Assembly: GCA_902362375.1 (NCBI GenBank)
Contig: CABIVS010000001.1
Span: 233,820 to 297,819 of the forward strand
Origin: Bacteroidaceae bacterium
GTDB taxonomy: Bacteria > Bacteroidota > Bacteroidia > Bacteroidales > Bacteroidaceae
Direction of reading: 5' to 3'
Length of the DNA: 64,000 nt
Below, piece by piece: positions 8,450-17,772 of the stretch. Below the pieces are notes generated by a model. That model searched no databases and was not told where the DNA came from. It saw nothing but the letters and a program-made list of their open reading frames with translations. How positions within the stretch are numbered: position 1 is the stretch's first letter; the number at the start of each line of letters is the position of its first letter. Made by a program: the position numbers and the translations under genes.

Positions 8450-9106
8450 TTAATCTTTTTTAATCATACCATCCACCATATGAACGGTCCGGTCCGTAAT
8501 TTTGGCAAGCCCCTCGTCATGCGTCACAATGACAAAAGTCTGCCCCAGACGGTCCCTCAAATCGAAGAACAGTTGATGTAAATCTTCTTTATTATGTGTA
8601 TCCAGACTACCGGATGGTTCGTCTGCCAGAATAACTGCCGGATCGTTGATTAAAGCCCTCGCTACCGCTACCCGCTGCTTCTCCCCTCCCGACAATTCGT
8701 TCGGTTTATGAGAAGCCCGGTCAACCAGTCCCATAAAATCCAGAATCTTCACAGCGCGTTCGTGCGCCTCTTTGGAAGACACCCCGGCAATTAGGGCGGG
8801 AATCATCACATTTTCCAATGCCGTGAACTCCGGCAGTAGTTGGTGAAACTGGAAAACAAAACCAATATTCTTATTACGAAAAGCGGATAGTTCTTTCTCT
8901 TTCATCCGGCTCACCACTGTTCCGTCAATCTGTACCACACCTGCATCCGGTTCATCTAAAGTGCCCATTATCTGCAATAACGTAGTTTTACCCGCACCGC
9001 TCGGGCCTACAATACTAACAATTTCTCCTTTGTTGATTTCCAGATCAATGCCTTTCAGCACCTGTAATGAGCCGAAACTCTTCGTAATCCCTTCTAGTTT
9101 TATCAT
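8450..9106 (-). CDS. LolD/MacB-type ABC transporter ATPase
   Basis: The ATPase has Walker [11 protein letters not shown]-loop [17 protein letters not shown], signature LSGGEKQR, Walker [10 protein letters not shown] and H-loop VTHD. The pattern fits the LolD/FtsE/MacB subfamily, which works with a permease in lipoprotein release or export. No permease gene is adjacent. The open frame runs back to 9208, but that would bury 34 residues inside the upstream gene; the Met at 9106 ([12 protein letters not shown]) fits family N-termini. The ATG one codon earlier (9109) is possible. It is the last gene of a three-gene operon. Confidence 0.85.
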   Translation of the reverse strand: MIKLEGITKSFGSLQVLKGIDLEINKGEIVSIVGPSGAGKTTLLQIMGTLDEPDAGVVQIDGTVVSRMKEKELSAFRNKNIGFVFQFHQLLPEFTALENVMIPALIAGVSSKEAHERAVKILDFMGLVDRASHKPNELSGGEKQRVAVARALINDPAVILADEPSGSLDTHNKEDLHQLFFDLRDRLGQTFVIVTHDEGLAKITDRTVHMVDGMIKKD

Positions 9107-9113
9107 CATAGCC

Positions 9114-9830
9114 TTATAATCGTTTAATGACATATTCAGCCAGATAGCACCCGAACACGGCCGGCATATAACTGACTGTTCCACATGTCGATTTCTTATT
9201 CTGCTCATCCTCCGTCAGCAGTACGGCCTTCGGATCGGCTTGTTCCGTACTGAACACCACCGGAAGTTTCCGTTTCATTCCCATCTTCTGCAAACGCTTC
9301 CGTACCGCCTTGCTCAAACCGCAATGATACGTCTCCCAAAGATCGGCAAAACGAATCTGGGTGATGTCACTCTTCGCCCCTGCTCCCATACTGGAGACAA
9401 TCTTTATACGACGTTTCATCGCTTCATAAATCAGAAAGCATTTCGGACTGATCGTATCAATAGCATCTACTATAAAATCATATTTATCGGCATCCAGCAG
9501 TTCCGGTATATTTTCATCCTTCAGGTAAACAGGCAGGACAGTCAGCTCAATCGCCGGATTTATATCTTTATAACGGGCTGCCAACACCTCCGCTTTCGTC
9601 CTCCCCAACGTGGAATGCATGGCCGGCAACTGACGGTTCAGATTGGTAGGCTGCACCGTATCGGCATCTACAATCGTCATCCGCCCGACACCTGCACGGC
9701 AGATCATCTCGGCGGCATAAGCACCTACTCCACCCAGTCCCACGACCAATACGTGTGCATTCCGGATGCGCTCCATCTTTTCCTCCCCTAACAGGAGTTC
9801 CGTTCTCTGTTGCCAGTCGTATCTTTCCAT
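9114..9830 (-). CDS. tcdA: tRNA threonylcarbamoyladenosine dehydratase (ThiF/E1-like)
   Basis: An E1-like ATP-dependent enzyme expected to cyclise t6A to ct6A at position 37 of tRNAs. A Rossmann nucleotide site [14 protein letters not shown] sits near the N-terminus. It is followed by [23 protein letters not shown] and [12 protein letters not shown], all typical of TcdA/YgdL. The frame opens at 9848, but TAATG at 9832-9828 joins the antiporter stop to an ATG at 9830 ([13 protein letters not shown]), the likely coupled start. It is about 240 residues, as usual for the family. Confidence 0.88.
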   Translation of the reverse strand: MERYDWQQRTELLLGEEKMERIRNAHVLVVGLGGVGAYAAEMICRAGVGRMTIVDADTVQPTNLNRQLPAMHSTLGRTKAEVLAARYKDINPAIELTVLPVYLKDENIPELLDADKYDFIVDAIDTISPKCFLIYEAMKRRIKIVSSMGAGAKSDITQIRFADLWETYHCGLSKAVRKRLQKMGMKRKLPVVFSTEQADPKAVLLTEDEQNKKSTCGTVSYMPAVFGCYLAEYVIKRL

Positions 9831-11965
9831 TAGTTTTTCTTTAGCCATTTATAGAACCATTTGCCGACCTTCTCATAATGTTGAGACTCATTATGTCCAC
9901 GAGGATCGGAGAATGACACAATTTCCTGCGGTTCGCCAAACTGGTCGGGATACAGGATTATCAAACTATTATTAGAGAAATATTTTCCTAATTGTGCCGG
10001 CAGGCGCTCAAAAGAGGGATCATAAGAGATAGATCCGCGACGGGCAGAGATAACTACCAATAAATGGTCATAATTCACCTGCCCTGTCAACAGCAAGAGA
10101 TCCTCCCACTCCTCCAATATGGAGAATTCTGTCGGGGTACCTGCATGTCTCTTTTTCACAAGTTGCTGAATACGCATCAACGTACGCTCATTGGCAAAGA
10201 AATGCACCCGACAGCCCAAGATACTTCCCATACGGCAGAAGTGTTCCACCCATTTAGAGAACCCCGATTCATATTCAGCCTTCGGCGGAACGGCAATATT
10301 GATTCGACGCAGGGTATTAACAGGCATCAGGAATTTGGCAATCATCACTTCACGATGCGTACCTTTCAGCAGACTTTCAGCCAGATGTCCGAAGAAAGAG
10401 TCGACAATATTTGCCTTCCGGTGCAAACCGATCACAATATCCGTAGCCTCATACTCTTTGATCGTATGGATAATCCCCGAAGCAATATTCAAATCATAAC
10501 GACTCACCATCGTAACAGGCACATCAGCGGCAGCGGCAATCATGGCAGCCTTCTCCAGATTACGTTTGCCCTGCTGCTCTTTTTTCTCCGAGCTATTATT
10601 ATCGTTGATAACATTCAACGCAACCAATGCATTCTTCTGCTTGGCATCCTTTATCACTAAAGCCAGATTGACCAGATCTTCAATCGTCTCCGGATTAGCG
10701 ACCGGAATCAAGATTTGTTCCTTATTTATCTGTTTAGCTTCTTCTTCCGCTTGCACATTTTCATCCAAAGCAAAACGACGGGCCGAACGTTCGGTCACCA
10801 AAGAACTGATGACACAAGTGAAAAGTATCATCACTACCGTACCGTTCAAGACATCATCATTCAGCAACCGCTCTCCATTCTCCATTATGATTTCATGACC
10901 GATCAACACTGCCGCCAGCGTAGCTGCGGCCTGCGCATTGCTTAAACCGAATATCATGCTCCGTTCATTCGACTGCATCCGATAGATCTTTTGTGTGATC
11001 CAGGCAGCCAGCCATTTACTAAAGGTTGCCACCACTGTCATCACAACAGCTACCTTCAATGCTTCACCTCCAGTAAACAGGCTTCTTACATCAATAATCA
11101 TTCCGACACCAATCAGGAAATAGGGAATAAACAACGCATTTCCCACAAATTCCAACCGGTTCATCAAAGGAGATACATGAGGAATCAGGCGATTCAATAC
11201 CAAGCCCGCCAGAAAAGCTCCTAAAATTCCCTCCATCCCTACAAATTCCATCAATCCTCCTCCGAGGAAAACCATCGCCAGCACAAACACAAACTGCATC
11301 ACGCTGTCATCGTACTTCCGGAAGAACCAGCGTCCGATACGGGGGAAAAAGAATACAATCAGGAATCCGAGGAAAGCCACTTTTGCCACAAGAAATACCC
11401 AGAACCAGCCATCGACAGTCCCCTTAAACATGCCTCCTATGACGGCAAGAATAATCAAAGCAAGGGTGACGGTGACAGCAGTACCACCAATGGTTATATT
11501 GACACTGCGCAAACGCGACAGTCCATAACGACTAATAATGGGATAGGCAATTAAGGTGTGGGAAGCATACATACTTGCCAACAGCACTGCCGTGAGAAAA
11601 CCGTACCCCAGCATACTCATACTACTCCATATTCCCAACGCCATAGGAATCAGAAAAGTGAGCCAGCCGAACACGAAACTTTTTGTCCGGTTCTTCTTGA
11701 AATCCTCCATATCCATCTCAAGACCGGCAAGGAACATGATATAATAGAGTCCTACTTTGCCGAACAGTTCGAAACTACTGTCACGGTCGAGCACATGAAA
11801 GCCATGTTCGCCAATCAGCACACCTGCCAGAATCATGCCTATAATATGAGGTATATGGAGACGCCCCAAAATCATCGGAGCAAAAAGAATGATTATCAGT
11901 ACCAAAAAGAATACCCAGGTCGGATCAGAAATAGGCAGCGTTAAATTGAGATCAAACAGGTTCAT
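9830..11965 (-). CDS. CPA2 (Kef-type) cation:proton antiporter with C-terminal USP-like region
   Basis: The first ~400 residues form a Na_H_Exchanger domain with about 12 membrane helices, including PMILGRLHIPHIIGMILAGV and LAGLEMDMEDFKKN. The C-terminal ~300 residues are soluble and resemble universal-stress-protein domains (ILIPVANPETIEDL; ATDIVIGLHRKANIVDSF), probably a cytoplasmic sensor. It exchanges K+ or Na+ for protons. The frame opens at 12019, but a -7 element at 11991-11998 places the transcript start inside it; the Met at 11965 (MNLFDLNLTLP) is therefore chosen. First gene of the operon with tcdA and the LolD-like ATPase. Confidence 0.87.
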   Translation of the reverse strand: MNLFDLNLTLPISDPTWVFFLVLIIILFAPMILGRLHIPHIIGMILAGVLIGEHGFHVLDRDSSFELFGKVGLYYIMFLAGLEMDMEDFKKNRTKSFVFGWLTFLIPMALGIWSSMSMLGYGFLTAVLLASMYASHTLIAYPIISRYGLSRLRSVNITIGGTAVTVTLALIILAVIGGMFKGTVDGWFWVFLVAKVAFLGFLIVFFFPRIGRWFFRKYDDSVMQFVFVLAMVFLGGGLMEFVGMEGILGAFLAGLVLNRLIPHVSPLMNRLEFVGNALFIPYFLIGVGMIIDVRSLFTGGEALKVAVVMTVVATFSKWLAAWITQKIYRMQSNERSMIFGLSNAQAAATLAAVLIGHEIIMENGERLLNDDVLNGTVVMILFTCVISSLVTERSARRFALDENVQAEEEAKQINKEQILIPVANPETIEDLVNLALVIKDAKQKNALVALNVINDNNSSEKKEQQGKRNLEKAAMIAAAADVPVTMVSRYDLNIASGIIHTIKEYEATDIVIGLHRKANIVDSFFGHLAESLLKGTHREVMIAKFLMPVNTLRRINIAVPPKAEYESGFSKWVEHFCRMGSILGCRVHFFANERTLMRIQQLVKKRHAGTPTEFSILEEWEDLLLLTGQVNYDHLLVVISARRGSISYDPSFERLPAQLGKYFSNNSLIILYPDQFGEPQEIVSFSDPRGHNESQHYEKVGKWFYKWLKKN

Positions 11966-11990
11966 AGACTGTGGTTTTAGGAATTCTCTG

Positions 11991-11998
11991 CAAAGGAA
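11991..11998 (-). promoter_or_regulatory. -7-like promoter element of the antiporter operon
   Basis: TTCCTTTG on the minus strand, one mismatch to TAnnTTTG, 26 bases upstream of the chosen start at 11965. Confidence 0.4.
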
Positions 11999-12043
11999 CA
12001 AAAAAGTTTGCAGAATCACAATGAATGTTCTGACGGATTATTC

Positions 12044-12080
12044 AGTAGTCAAGTAGGTAACTACTTACTACTTGACTACT
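12044..12080. repeat. 13-bp inverted repeat overlapping a tandem direct repeat
   Basis: AGTAGTCAAGTAG (12044-12056) and CTACTTGACTACT (12068-12080) are exact reverse complements. The right arm also lies in two direct copies of CTACTTACTACTT (12061-12073 and 12076-12088). It sits just upstream of the antiporter promoter; it could be an operator or simple slippage-derived sequence. Confidence 0.5.
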
Positions 12081-12136
12081 TACTACTTCTTTCCCACCGC
12101 TTACCTAACAGGATATATTTCATTAGTCACTTTTAT

Positions 12137-12182
12137 TTCGTTCCACCATAGTGTCTCTTGCGGACAACTATAGTGGAACGAA
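12137..12182 (-). repeat. 16-bp hairpin, best formed by a minus-strand RNA
   Basis: Arms 12137-12152 and 12167-12182 pair over 16 bases. The single imperfect position is a G-U pair if the minus strand is transcribed but an A-C clash if the plus strand is, which hints at a minus-strand transcript. No clear T-run follows, so terminator function is doubtful. Confidence 0.5.
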
Positions 12183-12374
12183 GTAATATTAGGCAATAAA
12201 GAGAATCTTATCAGGCTACGGAATCAATCCGATTCGCATCGCGACAGGAAATGGCTCCCTTTGGGTACGTTTATCCCGTCCAACAACCATACCTGACGAT
12301 ACGTAAGGTTAAAGAAATCCTCCGAAAGGCTGAAATATTTCTCTCAAAAGCGATGTTTATATGCTAAATTGTTA

Positions 12375-12382
12375 TAATTTTG
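12375..12382 (+). promoter_or_regulatory. asd: -7 promoter element of asd
   Basis: TAATTTTG matches TAnnTTTG, 71 bases upstream of the asd ATG. The -33 region is poor. Confidence 0.45.
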
Positions 12383-12453
12383 CAGCCAAATCTTTCCGAT
12401 TCGACAGGATGAAGGAGAGAAATTCAATATTCACAATTTAACAAAAGAAAAAG

Positions 12454-13461
12454 ATGAAAGTAGCTATTGTTGGCGTAAGCGGAGCCGTAGGACAAGAGTT
12501 CCTGCGCGTGCTCGATGAGAGAAACTTCCCGATGGACGAGTTAGTTTTGTTCGGTTCTAAACGTAGTGCCGGAACAACATATACTTTCCGCGGTAAACAG
12601 ATCGAGGTGAAACTCTTACAACACAACGATGACTTTAAAGGGGTAGACATTGCTTTCACTTCTGCCGGTGCAGGAACATCTAAGGAGTTCGAGAAAACAA
12701 TCACCAAGTATGGTGCTGTGATGATCGACAACTCCAGCGCTTTCCGTATGGATGCCGATGTGCCTTTGGTAGTGCCTGAAGTAAATGCAGAGGATGCATT
12801 GGAACGTCCGCGCGGCGTTATTGCCAACCCGAATTGTACGACTATCCAGATGGTAGTTGCACTGAAAGCCATCGAAAAGCTTTCTCATATAAAAACCGTG
12901 CACGTGTCTACCTATCAGGCAGCAAGTGGTGCGGGTGCCGCTGCCATGGACGAATTGTATGAACAATATCGTCAGGTATTGGCAAACGAACCTGTGACTG
13001 TAGAAAAGTTTGCCTATCAGTTGGCTTTCAACCTGATTCCGCAGATCGACGTGTTTACAGAAAACGGTTATACGAAAGAAGAGATGAAAATGTATAATGA
13101 AACGCGTAAGATCATGCATTCTGACGTAAAGGTTAGTGCAACTTGTGTACGTGTTCCTGCATTACGCGCTCACTCTGAAAGTATTTGGGTAGAAACAGAA
13201 CGTCCGATTTCCGTAGAAGAAGCTCGTGAAGCATTCGCTAACGGTGAAGGTCTGGTTCTGCAGGACAATCCTGCCGAAAAAGAATACCCGATGCCGTTGT
13301 TCCTGGCAGGTAAAGACCCGGTATACGTAGGCCGTATCCGCAAAGACCTGACAAACGAAAACGGATTGACTTTCTGGATTGTAGGTGACCAGATCAAGAA
13401 GGGGGCTGCCCTGAATGCAGTTCAGATTGCCGAATATCTGATTAAAGTAAAAAATATCTAG
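12454..13461 (+). CDS. asd: aspartate-semialdehyde dehydrogenase
   Basis: Reduces aspartyl phosphate to aspartate semialdehyde, the branch point to lysine/diaminopimelate, threonine and methionine. The NADP-binding start [18 protein letters not shown], the catalytic Cys in ANPNCTT near residue 129, and the conserved substrate-domain motif [13 protein letters not shown] are present. The 335-residue length is normal for the Gram-positive-like Asd used by Bacteroides. It is monocistronic, with its own -7 element and a good terminator 33 bases after the stop. Confidence 0.96.
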   Translation: MKVAIVGVSGAVGQEFLRVLDERNFPMDELVLFGSKRSAGTTYTFRGKQIEVKLLQHNDDFKGVDIAFTSAGAGTSKEFEKTITKYGAVMIDNSSAFRMDADVPLVVPEVNAEDALERPRGVIANPNCTTIQMVVALKAIEKLSHIKTVHVSTYQAASGAGAAAMDELYEQYRQVLANEPVTVEKFAYQLAFNLIPQIDVFTENGYTKEEMKMYNETRKIMHSDVKVSATCVRVPALRAHSESIWVETERPISVEEAREAFANGEGLVLQDNPAEKEYPMPLFLAGKDPVYVGRIRKDLTNENGLTFWIVGDQIKKGAALNAVQIAEYLIKVKNI

Positions 13462-13493
13462 TCTTCAAGAGAAGCATATAAATAAAACAGAAT

Positions 13494-13550
13494 AAGTGAC
13501 TGGCTTGCTATACGACAATCGTCGTAATACAAGTCGGTCACTTCTTTTAT
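13494..13550 (+). terminator. rho-independent terminator of asd
   Basis: AAGTGAC (13494-13500) pairs with GTCACTT (13537-13543), with an inner stem TACGAC/GTCGTA, followed by CTTTTAT. It lies 32 bases after the asd stop. Confidence 0.7.
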
Positions 13551-13609
13551 ATATACCTATTTATTATATCATAAACCATTTTTCGGCTAACAGGCGAGAA
13601 TCCTATCAT

Positions 13610-13638
13610 TATTTTTAGGTATCGAACACCTAAAAATA
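13610..13638. promoter_or_regulatory. 11-bp perfect palindrome upstream of the TonB receptor promoter
   Basis: TATTTTTAGGT (13610-13620) and ACCTAAAAATA (13628-13638) flank a seven-base centre, giving an AGGT-N7-ACCT core. It lies about 40-65 bases upstream of the -7 element, a position suited to an activator or repressor dimer. The binding protein is not known. Confidence 0.5.
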
Positions 13639-13675
13639 GTCATTTATTGCGATTGCTCTATATTATACATTTAGA

Positions 13676-13683
13676 GAACTTTG
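13676..13683 (+). promoter_or_regulatory. -7-like promoter element of the TonB receptor operon
   Basis: GAACTTTG, matching the conserved TTTG half of TAnnTTTG, with ATTG at 13652-13655 about 20 bases upstream as a -33 element. It implies that the ATG at 13698 rather than 13647 is used. Confidence 0.45.
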
Positions 13684-13697
13684 CACAAAATTTGTAT

Positions 13698-16535
13698 ATG
13701 GGATATTTTCGACTAAATATAGCGTTCTTTGGGCTTCTCTTTCTTATTGTATTTAAAGCCACAGCCAATCCGGGTATCTATACAATCTCCGGCCGCATTA
13801 CTGAAGAAAAGACAAACAAGCCATTACCTGGAGCATCCATTATTATCAAAGGTACCTATTTGTGGGCTGTATCCAATCAGAACGGGGATTTCACAATACA
13901 AGGAGTTCGGGAAGGAAAATGTAATCTGGAAGTTTCCTTTCTCGGTTACGTCACAACAACAATTCTGGTTAATATCCGTAGCAGCATCAAAGATATAACG
14001 ATACAACTCAAAGAAAATACCCTTGCGCTAGATGATGTAGTTATAACAGCACAAGCTCCCAAAAGTGAGTTGAATACGACTCTCATCATTGGCAGCAATG
14101 CTTTGGAACACCTTCAAATATCTAACGTCAGCGACATATCTGCCCTTCTTCCGGGAGGAAAGACGAAAGTCCCGGATCTGACTACCAATAATGTATTTTC
14201 ACTAAGAGACGGAGGTTCAACCGTTGGTAACGCTACTTTCGGAACGGCAGTAGCTGTAGACGGTATACGCATAGGAAACAATGCATCTTTCGGTAATATG
14301 AGCGGAATTGATACACGAAGTATTGCCGTTACAAATATAGAATCGGTAGAAGTCATAACAGGTGTACCTTCAGCAGAGTATGGAGATTTGAACAGTGGCA
14401 TGGTCAATATCCGGACAAAAAAAGGAAAAACACCTTGGGAAATCTTATTGGCCATTAATCCCCGCACAGAGCAGTTTTCATTTTCAAAAGGACTGGATCT
14501 GGGAAATGACAAAGGTAACATTAACATCAGTGGCGAGTGGACAAAAGCCACCCGGAAATTATCATCACCCTACACTTCTTACACACGAAGAGGATTCTCT
14601 GCAAACTATAATAATACATTCCGGAACATTTTCAGATTTAATATTGGTTTCACTGGAAACATCGGAGGTATGAACACCAAGGATGATCCCGATGCCTATA
14701 CCGGAGAATATACAAAAGTAAGGGATAACGTTTTCCGAGCAAATACATCATTAAGCTGGTTGCTCAACAAGTCATGGATTACCAATCTGAAATTTGATGC
14801 ATCCCTCCATTACAATGATAACAAGTCACACGCACATACTCCCTACACGTATGCGTCTGAGCAACCTGCTGTGCATGCTGAACAGGAAGGTTATTTCCTT
14901 GCCGATAAACTGCCTTATTCGTATTTCGCCGACCAAATTATAGATTCAAAAGAGCTGGATTATGCCGCTTCCCTAAAATACGAATGGAACCGACGTTTTA
15001 AAAAGGTGAACAGCAATCTGATAGCAGGAATTCAGTGGAAGTCAACAGGGAATATAGGAGAAGGGGAATACTATCTAAACCCGTCATTAGCCCCTAACGG
15101 ATATCGCCCACGTCCGTACACTACTTATCCGTATATGCATAATGTTTCACTTTATGCTGAAGAGAATCTGACAGTACCTCTCGGAAGCACTACACTAAAA
15201 CTTATGGCAGGTATACGCTGGGAAAAGATTTTCATCAGTGGAACAGAATATAAAAACCTGAATACGTTTTCACCACGTTTCAACGCCAAATGGCAGTTGA
15301 ACCGGAATATATCAATCCGTGGTGGATGGGGAGTTGCCGAGAAACTGCCGTCTTATTACATTCTTTATCCCAGACAGGAGTATCGTGACATACAAACTTT
15401 TGGTGTTTCTTATAACAATAACGAATCATCCTACGTCTATTACAGCCAACCATACGTACTCTTACATAATAAAAACTTGCGTTGGCAACGGAATCAAAAC
15501 GCAGAATTGGGAGTCGATATCGAAATCGCAAAAACCAAGATATCATTGGTTGGTTATTTCAACCGTACTAAAAATCCTTATAAATACACCAATGCCTATA
15601 CTCCGTTTTCTTATGATGTTCTACAATTACCGGACGGATTCAGCATGCCTGCCAATCCACAAATTAACATAAACAACCAAACAGGAATGGTGTATATACG
15701 CGGAAATGAATCGAAGGAGTGGGTACCTATGGACGTAAAAGTAACGAACCGTACTTTTGTCAATTCCGTTTCACCGGACAACGGACCGGATATCAAGCGC
15801 CGGGGAGTGGAAATGATTGTCGATTTTCCCGAAATAACTCCTATTCGTACGCAATTGCGACTGGATGCCAGCTATGATTATATGAAATATGTAGATAATT
15901 CGTTGTCTTACTACTATCAGACAGGGTGGTCACATACCGGTATCCCAAATCGTTCCTACCAATATGTAGGTATCTATGCCAACGGAGATAATTCATCGAC
16001 AACAGCTAACGGCAAACGTACTCATTCTCTGGACGCCAATATAACGGCAATAACTCGTATCCCAAAAGCCAGATTGATTATATCATTCCGGCTGGAGGCC
16101 TCTCTATTAAAACGCTCACAGAACCTGTCCGAATACAACGGTAAAGAGTATGCTTTCAACGTAAGTGATAATAGTAATGCAGGAACAGGAGGTAGTATTT
16201 ACGACGGCAATTCGTATACAGCGATTTATCCGGTAGCATACCTTGATCTCAATAATGAGATACGCCCTTTTACCGAAAAAGAAGCTCAGAATTCTGCATT
16301 TGCAAACCTGATACGCAAATCGGGCAATGCCTATACGTTCGCTGCGGACGGATACGATCCCTATTTCTCCGCCAATATCAATATAACCAAAGAAATAGGC
16401 GATCATGTCTCGCTCGCTCTCAATGCGATCAACTTCACGAATTCACGGAAGTATGTAACCTCTTACGCAACAGGAGTAAGTGCCATTTTTACTCCGGATT
16501 TTTACTATGGATTAACTTGCCGCATAAAATTCTAG
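13698..16535 (+). CDS. TonB-dependent outer-membrane receptor (not SusC-paired)
   Basis: A signal peptide (MGYFRLNIAFFG..., about 23 residues) is followed by a carboxypeptidase-regulatory-like beta-sandwich (ISGRITEEKTNKPLPGASI). Then come a plug domain (AVAVDGIRIG; IESVEVITGVPSAEYGDLNS) and a ~700-residue barrel ending in an aromatic-rich strand with final Phe (YYGLTCRIKF). It is 945 residues from the chosen start; the frame opens earlier at 13647, but that Met lies upstream of the promoter element. No SusD follows. The next genes are a lipoprotein and a second barrel, so this is more like a metal, siderophore or cofactor receptor than a glycan importer. The substrate is unknown. Confidence 0.88.
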   Translation: MGYFRLNIAFFGLLFLIVFKATANPGIYTISGRITEEKTNKPLPGASIIIKGTYLWAVSNQNGDFTIQGVREGKCNLEVSFLGYVTTTILVNIRSSIKDITIQLKENTLALDDVVITAQAPKSELNTTLIIGSNALEHLQISNVSDISALLPGGKTKVPDLTTNNVFSLRDGGSTVGNATFGTAVAVDGIRIGNNASFGNMSGIDTRSIAVTNIESVEVITGVPSAEYGDLNSGMVNIRTKKGKTPWEILLAINPRTEQFSFSKGLDLGNDKGNINISGEWTKATRKLSSPYTSYTRRGFSANYNNTFRNIFRFNIGFTGNIGGMNTKDDPDAYTGEYTKVRDNVFRANTSLSWLLNKSWITNLKFDASLHYNDNKSHAHTPYTYASEQPAVHAEQEGYFLADKLPYSYFADQIIDSKELDYAASLKYEWNRRFKKVNSNLIAGIQWKSTGNIGEGEYYLNPSLAPNGYRPRPYTTYPYMHNVSLYAEENLTVPLGSTTLKLMAGIRWEKIFISGTEYKNLNTFSPRFNAKWQLNRNISIRGGWGVAEKLPSYYILYPRQEYRDIQTFGVSYNNNESSYVYYSQPYVLLHNKNLRWQRNQNAELGVDIEIAKTKISLVGYFNRTKNPYKYTNAYTPFSYDVLQLPDGFSMPANPQININNQTGMVYIRGNESKEWVPMDVKVTNRTFVNSVSPDNGPDIKRRGVEMIVDFPEITPIRTQLRLDASYDYMKYVDNSLSYYYQTGWSHTGIPNRSYQYVGIYANGDNSSTTANGKRTHSLDANITAITRIPKARLIISFRLEASLLKRSQNLSEYNGKEYAFNVSDNSNAGTGGSIYDGNSYTAIYPVAYLDLNNEIRPFTEKEAQNSAFANLIRKSGNAYTFAADGYDPYFSANINITKEIGDHVSLALNAINFTNSRKYVTSYATGVSAIFTPDFYYGLTCRIKF

Positions 16536-16539
16536 AACA

Positions 16540-17772
16540 ATGAAGCAACTAGCATACATATTATTACTGATGACATTCCTCACAACAGGAAGTTGTACAG
16601 ACATTGACAAGGACAACCCTTACGATAACCAACTGCATACGCTTCAAGTAAATGCAGTATATCCGAACGAATACTCGGATTATCTCCGAGAAGGAGTTAC
16701 CGTAAAAATCGAAGATATAGACCGGGGGAATTCGTATACGTCAAAAACAGATAAAAACGGAACAGTCCGTTTCAGTCTGACCAAAGGCATATACCGCATT
16801 CAGATAAGTGATAAAGCAGAGCAGGATATCTTCAACGGATTGGCAGACAAGGTGAAACTTGTGAATGGAGACCTCGCCCTTAATCTCCCACTGGTGCACT
16901 CCAGATCCGGTGACATTGTTATCAAGGAGATTTATTGCGGGGGATGCACCAAGCTACCGTTTGAAGGCAACTATCAGTCAGACAAATATATGATTCTACA
17001 CAACAACACCTCCGAGACACAATATCTCGATGGTTTATGTTTCGGCTCACTCGATCCTTATAACTCGCAGGCAACCAACGTATGGGTAACACAGGATGAA
17101 TCGACTGGAGCTACCATATTTCCGGACTTTTTACCTGTGGCACAGTGTGTCTGGCAGTTCGGGGGTACGGGACAGACATTCCCTCTGGCTCCTGGCGAAG
17201 ATGCCGTAGTTGTTATCTGCGGAGCTATCGACCACGCAGCGCAATACACCCAATCGGTCAATCTGAACAAACCCGGATATTTCGTTTGTTATAATCCCGT
17301 ATATTTCTGGAATACATTGTATCACCCGGCACCGGGCGACCAGATAACGCCAGACCATTATCTGAATGTTGTGATAAAAACAGGACAGGCAAATGCTTAT
17401 ACTTTCTCTGTATTTTCTCCTGCCACTGTCTTGTTTAAGGCAAAAGACACTACCATACAAGATTTTGTATCTCAGGCAGACAATGTTATTCAAAAACCCG
17501 GAAGCACAGTAGACAGGATTGTTAAAGTACCGATCAACTGGGTATTAGACGCAGTAGAAATATACTATGGAGGTTCTTCCAATAATATGAAACGTATGCC
17601 GCCTTCTGTCGATGCGGGTTATGTTACTCAAAGTGCGCTATATGACGGACGGACCCTGTACCGTCATACCGATGAAGAAGCCTCTCGTGAAGCAGGCTAT
17701 GAAATACTGGAAGATACCAACAACTCTTCCTCGGACTTTTATGAAAGAGAAAAACAATCCCTGCATGAGTAA
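16540..17772 (+). CDS. surface/periplasmic lipoprotein, DUF4876 type
   Basis: A lipoprotein signal (MKQLAYILLLMTFLTTGSC, Cys at 19) is followed by a carboxypeptidase-regulatory-like domain (VKIEDIDRGNSYTSKTDKNG). A C-terminal part contains IVIKEIYCGGCTK and a jelly-roll-like region reminiscent of lamin-tail domains (KYMILHNNTSETQYLDGLCFG). I assign it to DUF4876 from memory of proteins encoded beside TonB receptors in Bacteroides; function is unknown. It starts 4 bases after the receptor stop and overlaps the next gene, so it is cotranscribed. Confidence 0.75.
   Translation: MKQLAYILLLMTFLTTGSCTDIDKDNPYDNQLHTLQVNAVYPNEYSDYLREGVTVKIEDIDRGNSYTSKTDKNGTVRFSLTKGIYRIQISDKAEQDIFNGLADKVKLVNGDLALNLPLVHSRSGDIVIKEIYCGGCTKLPFEGNYQSDKYMILHNNTSETQYLDGLCFGSLDPYNSQATNVWVTQDESTGATIFPDFLPVAQCVWQFGGTGQTFPLAPGEDAVVVICGAIDHAAQYTQSVNLNKPGYFVCYNPVYFWNTLYHPAPGDQITPDHYLNVVIKTGQANAYTFSVFSPATVLFKAKDTTIQDFVSQADNVIQKPGSTVDRIVKVPINWVLDAVEIYYGGSSNNMKRMPPSVDAGYVTQSALYDGRTLYRHTDEEASREAGYEILEDTNNSSSDFYEREKQSLHE

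Larger units (their letters stand above)
11999..12374. other. gene-free region between the antiporter operon and asd
   Basis: No open frame of credible length on either strand. It holds a hairpin at 12044-12080, a 16-bp stem at 12137-12182, and a compact mixed-composition stretch at about 12190-12350 with several short self-complementary pieces (CCCTTTGGG, ACCT...AGGT). That stretch is less AT-rich than the other spacers here and could be a small RNA or an unlisted leader. I could not match it to tmRNA, SRP RNA, 6S RNA, RNase P or a known riboswitch. Confidence 0.5.

Noticed and set aside
12190..12350. tmRNA, SRP RNA, 6S RNA, tRNA or lysine riboswitch before asd
   Set aside because: None of the signature stretches (for example a GGTCAGG...GGAAGGAAGCAGCC loop or a TTCGANTC arm) is present; kept only as an unassigned structured region.
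13647..13697. Upstream start of the TonB receptor
   Set aside because: It lies before the promoter element and would put 17 residues in front of a normal signal peptide.
14114..14551. Long antisense frames inside genes (here and at many other places)
   Set aside because: They are shadows of strongly coding frames, with no start context, promoter or protein family features.
17612..17764. Upstream start of the DUF6850-type barrel inside the DUF4876-type gene
   Set aside because: Would overlap the previous gene by about 160 bases; a signal peptide begins at 17765/17774.
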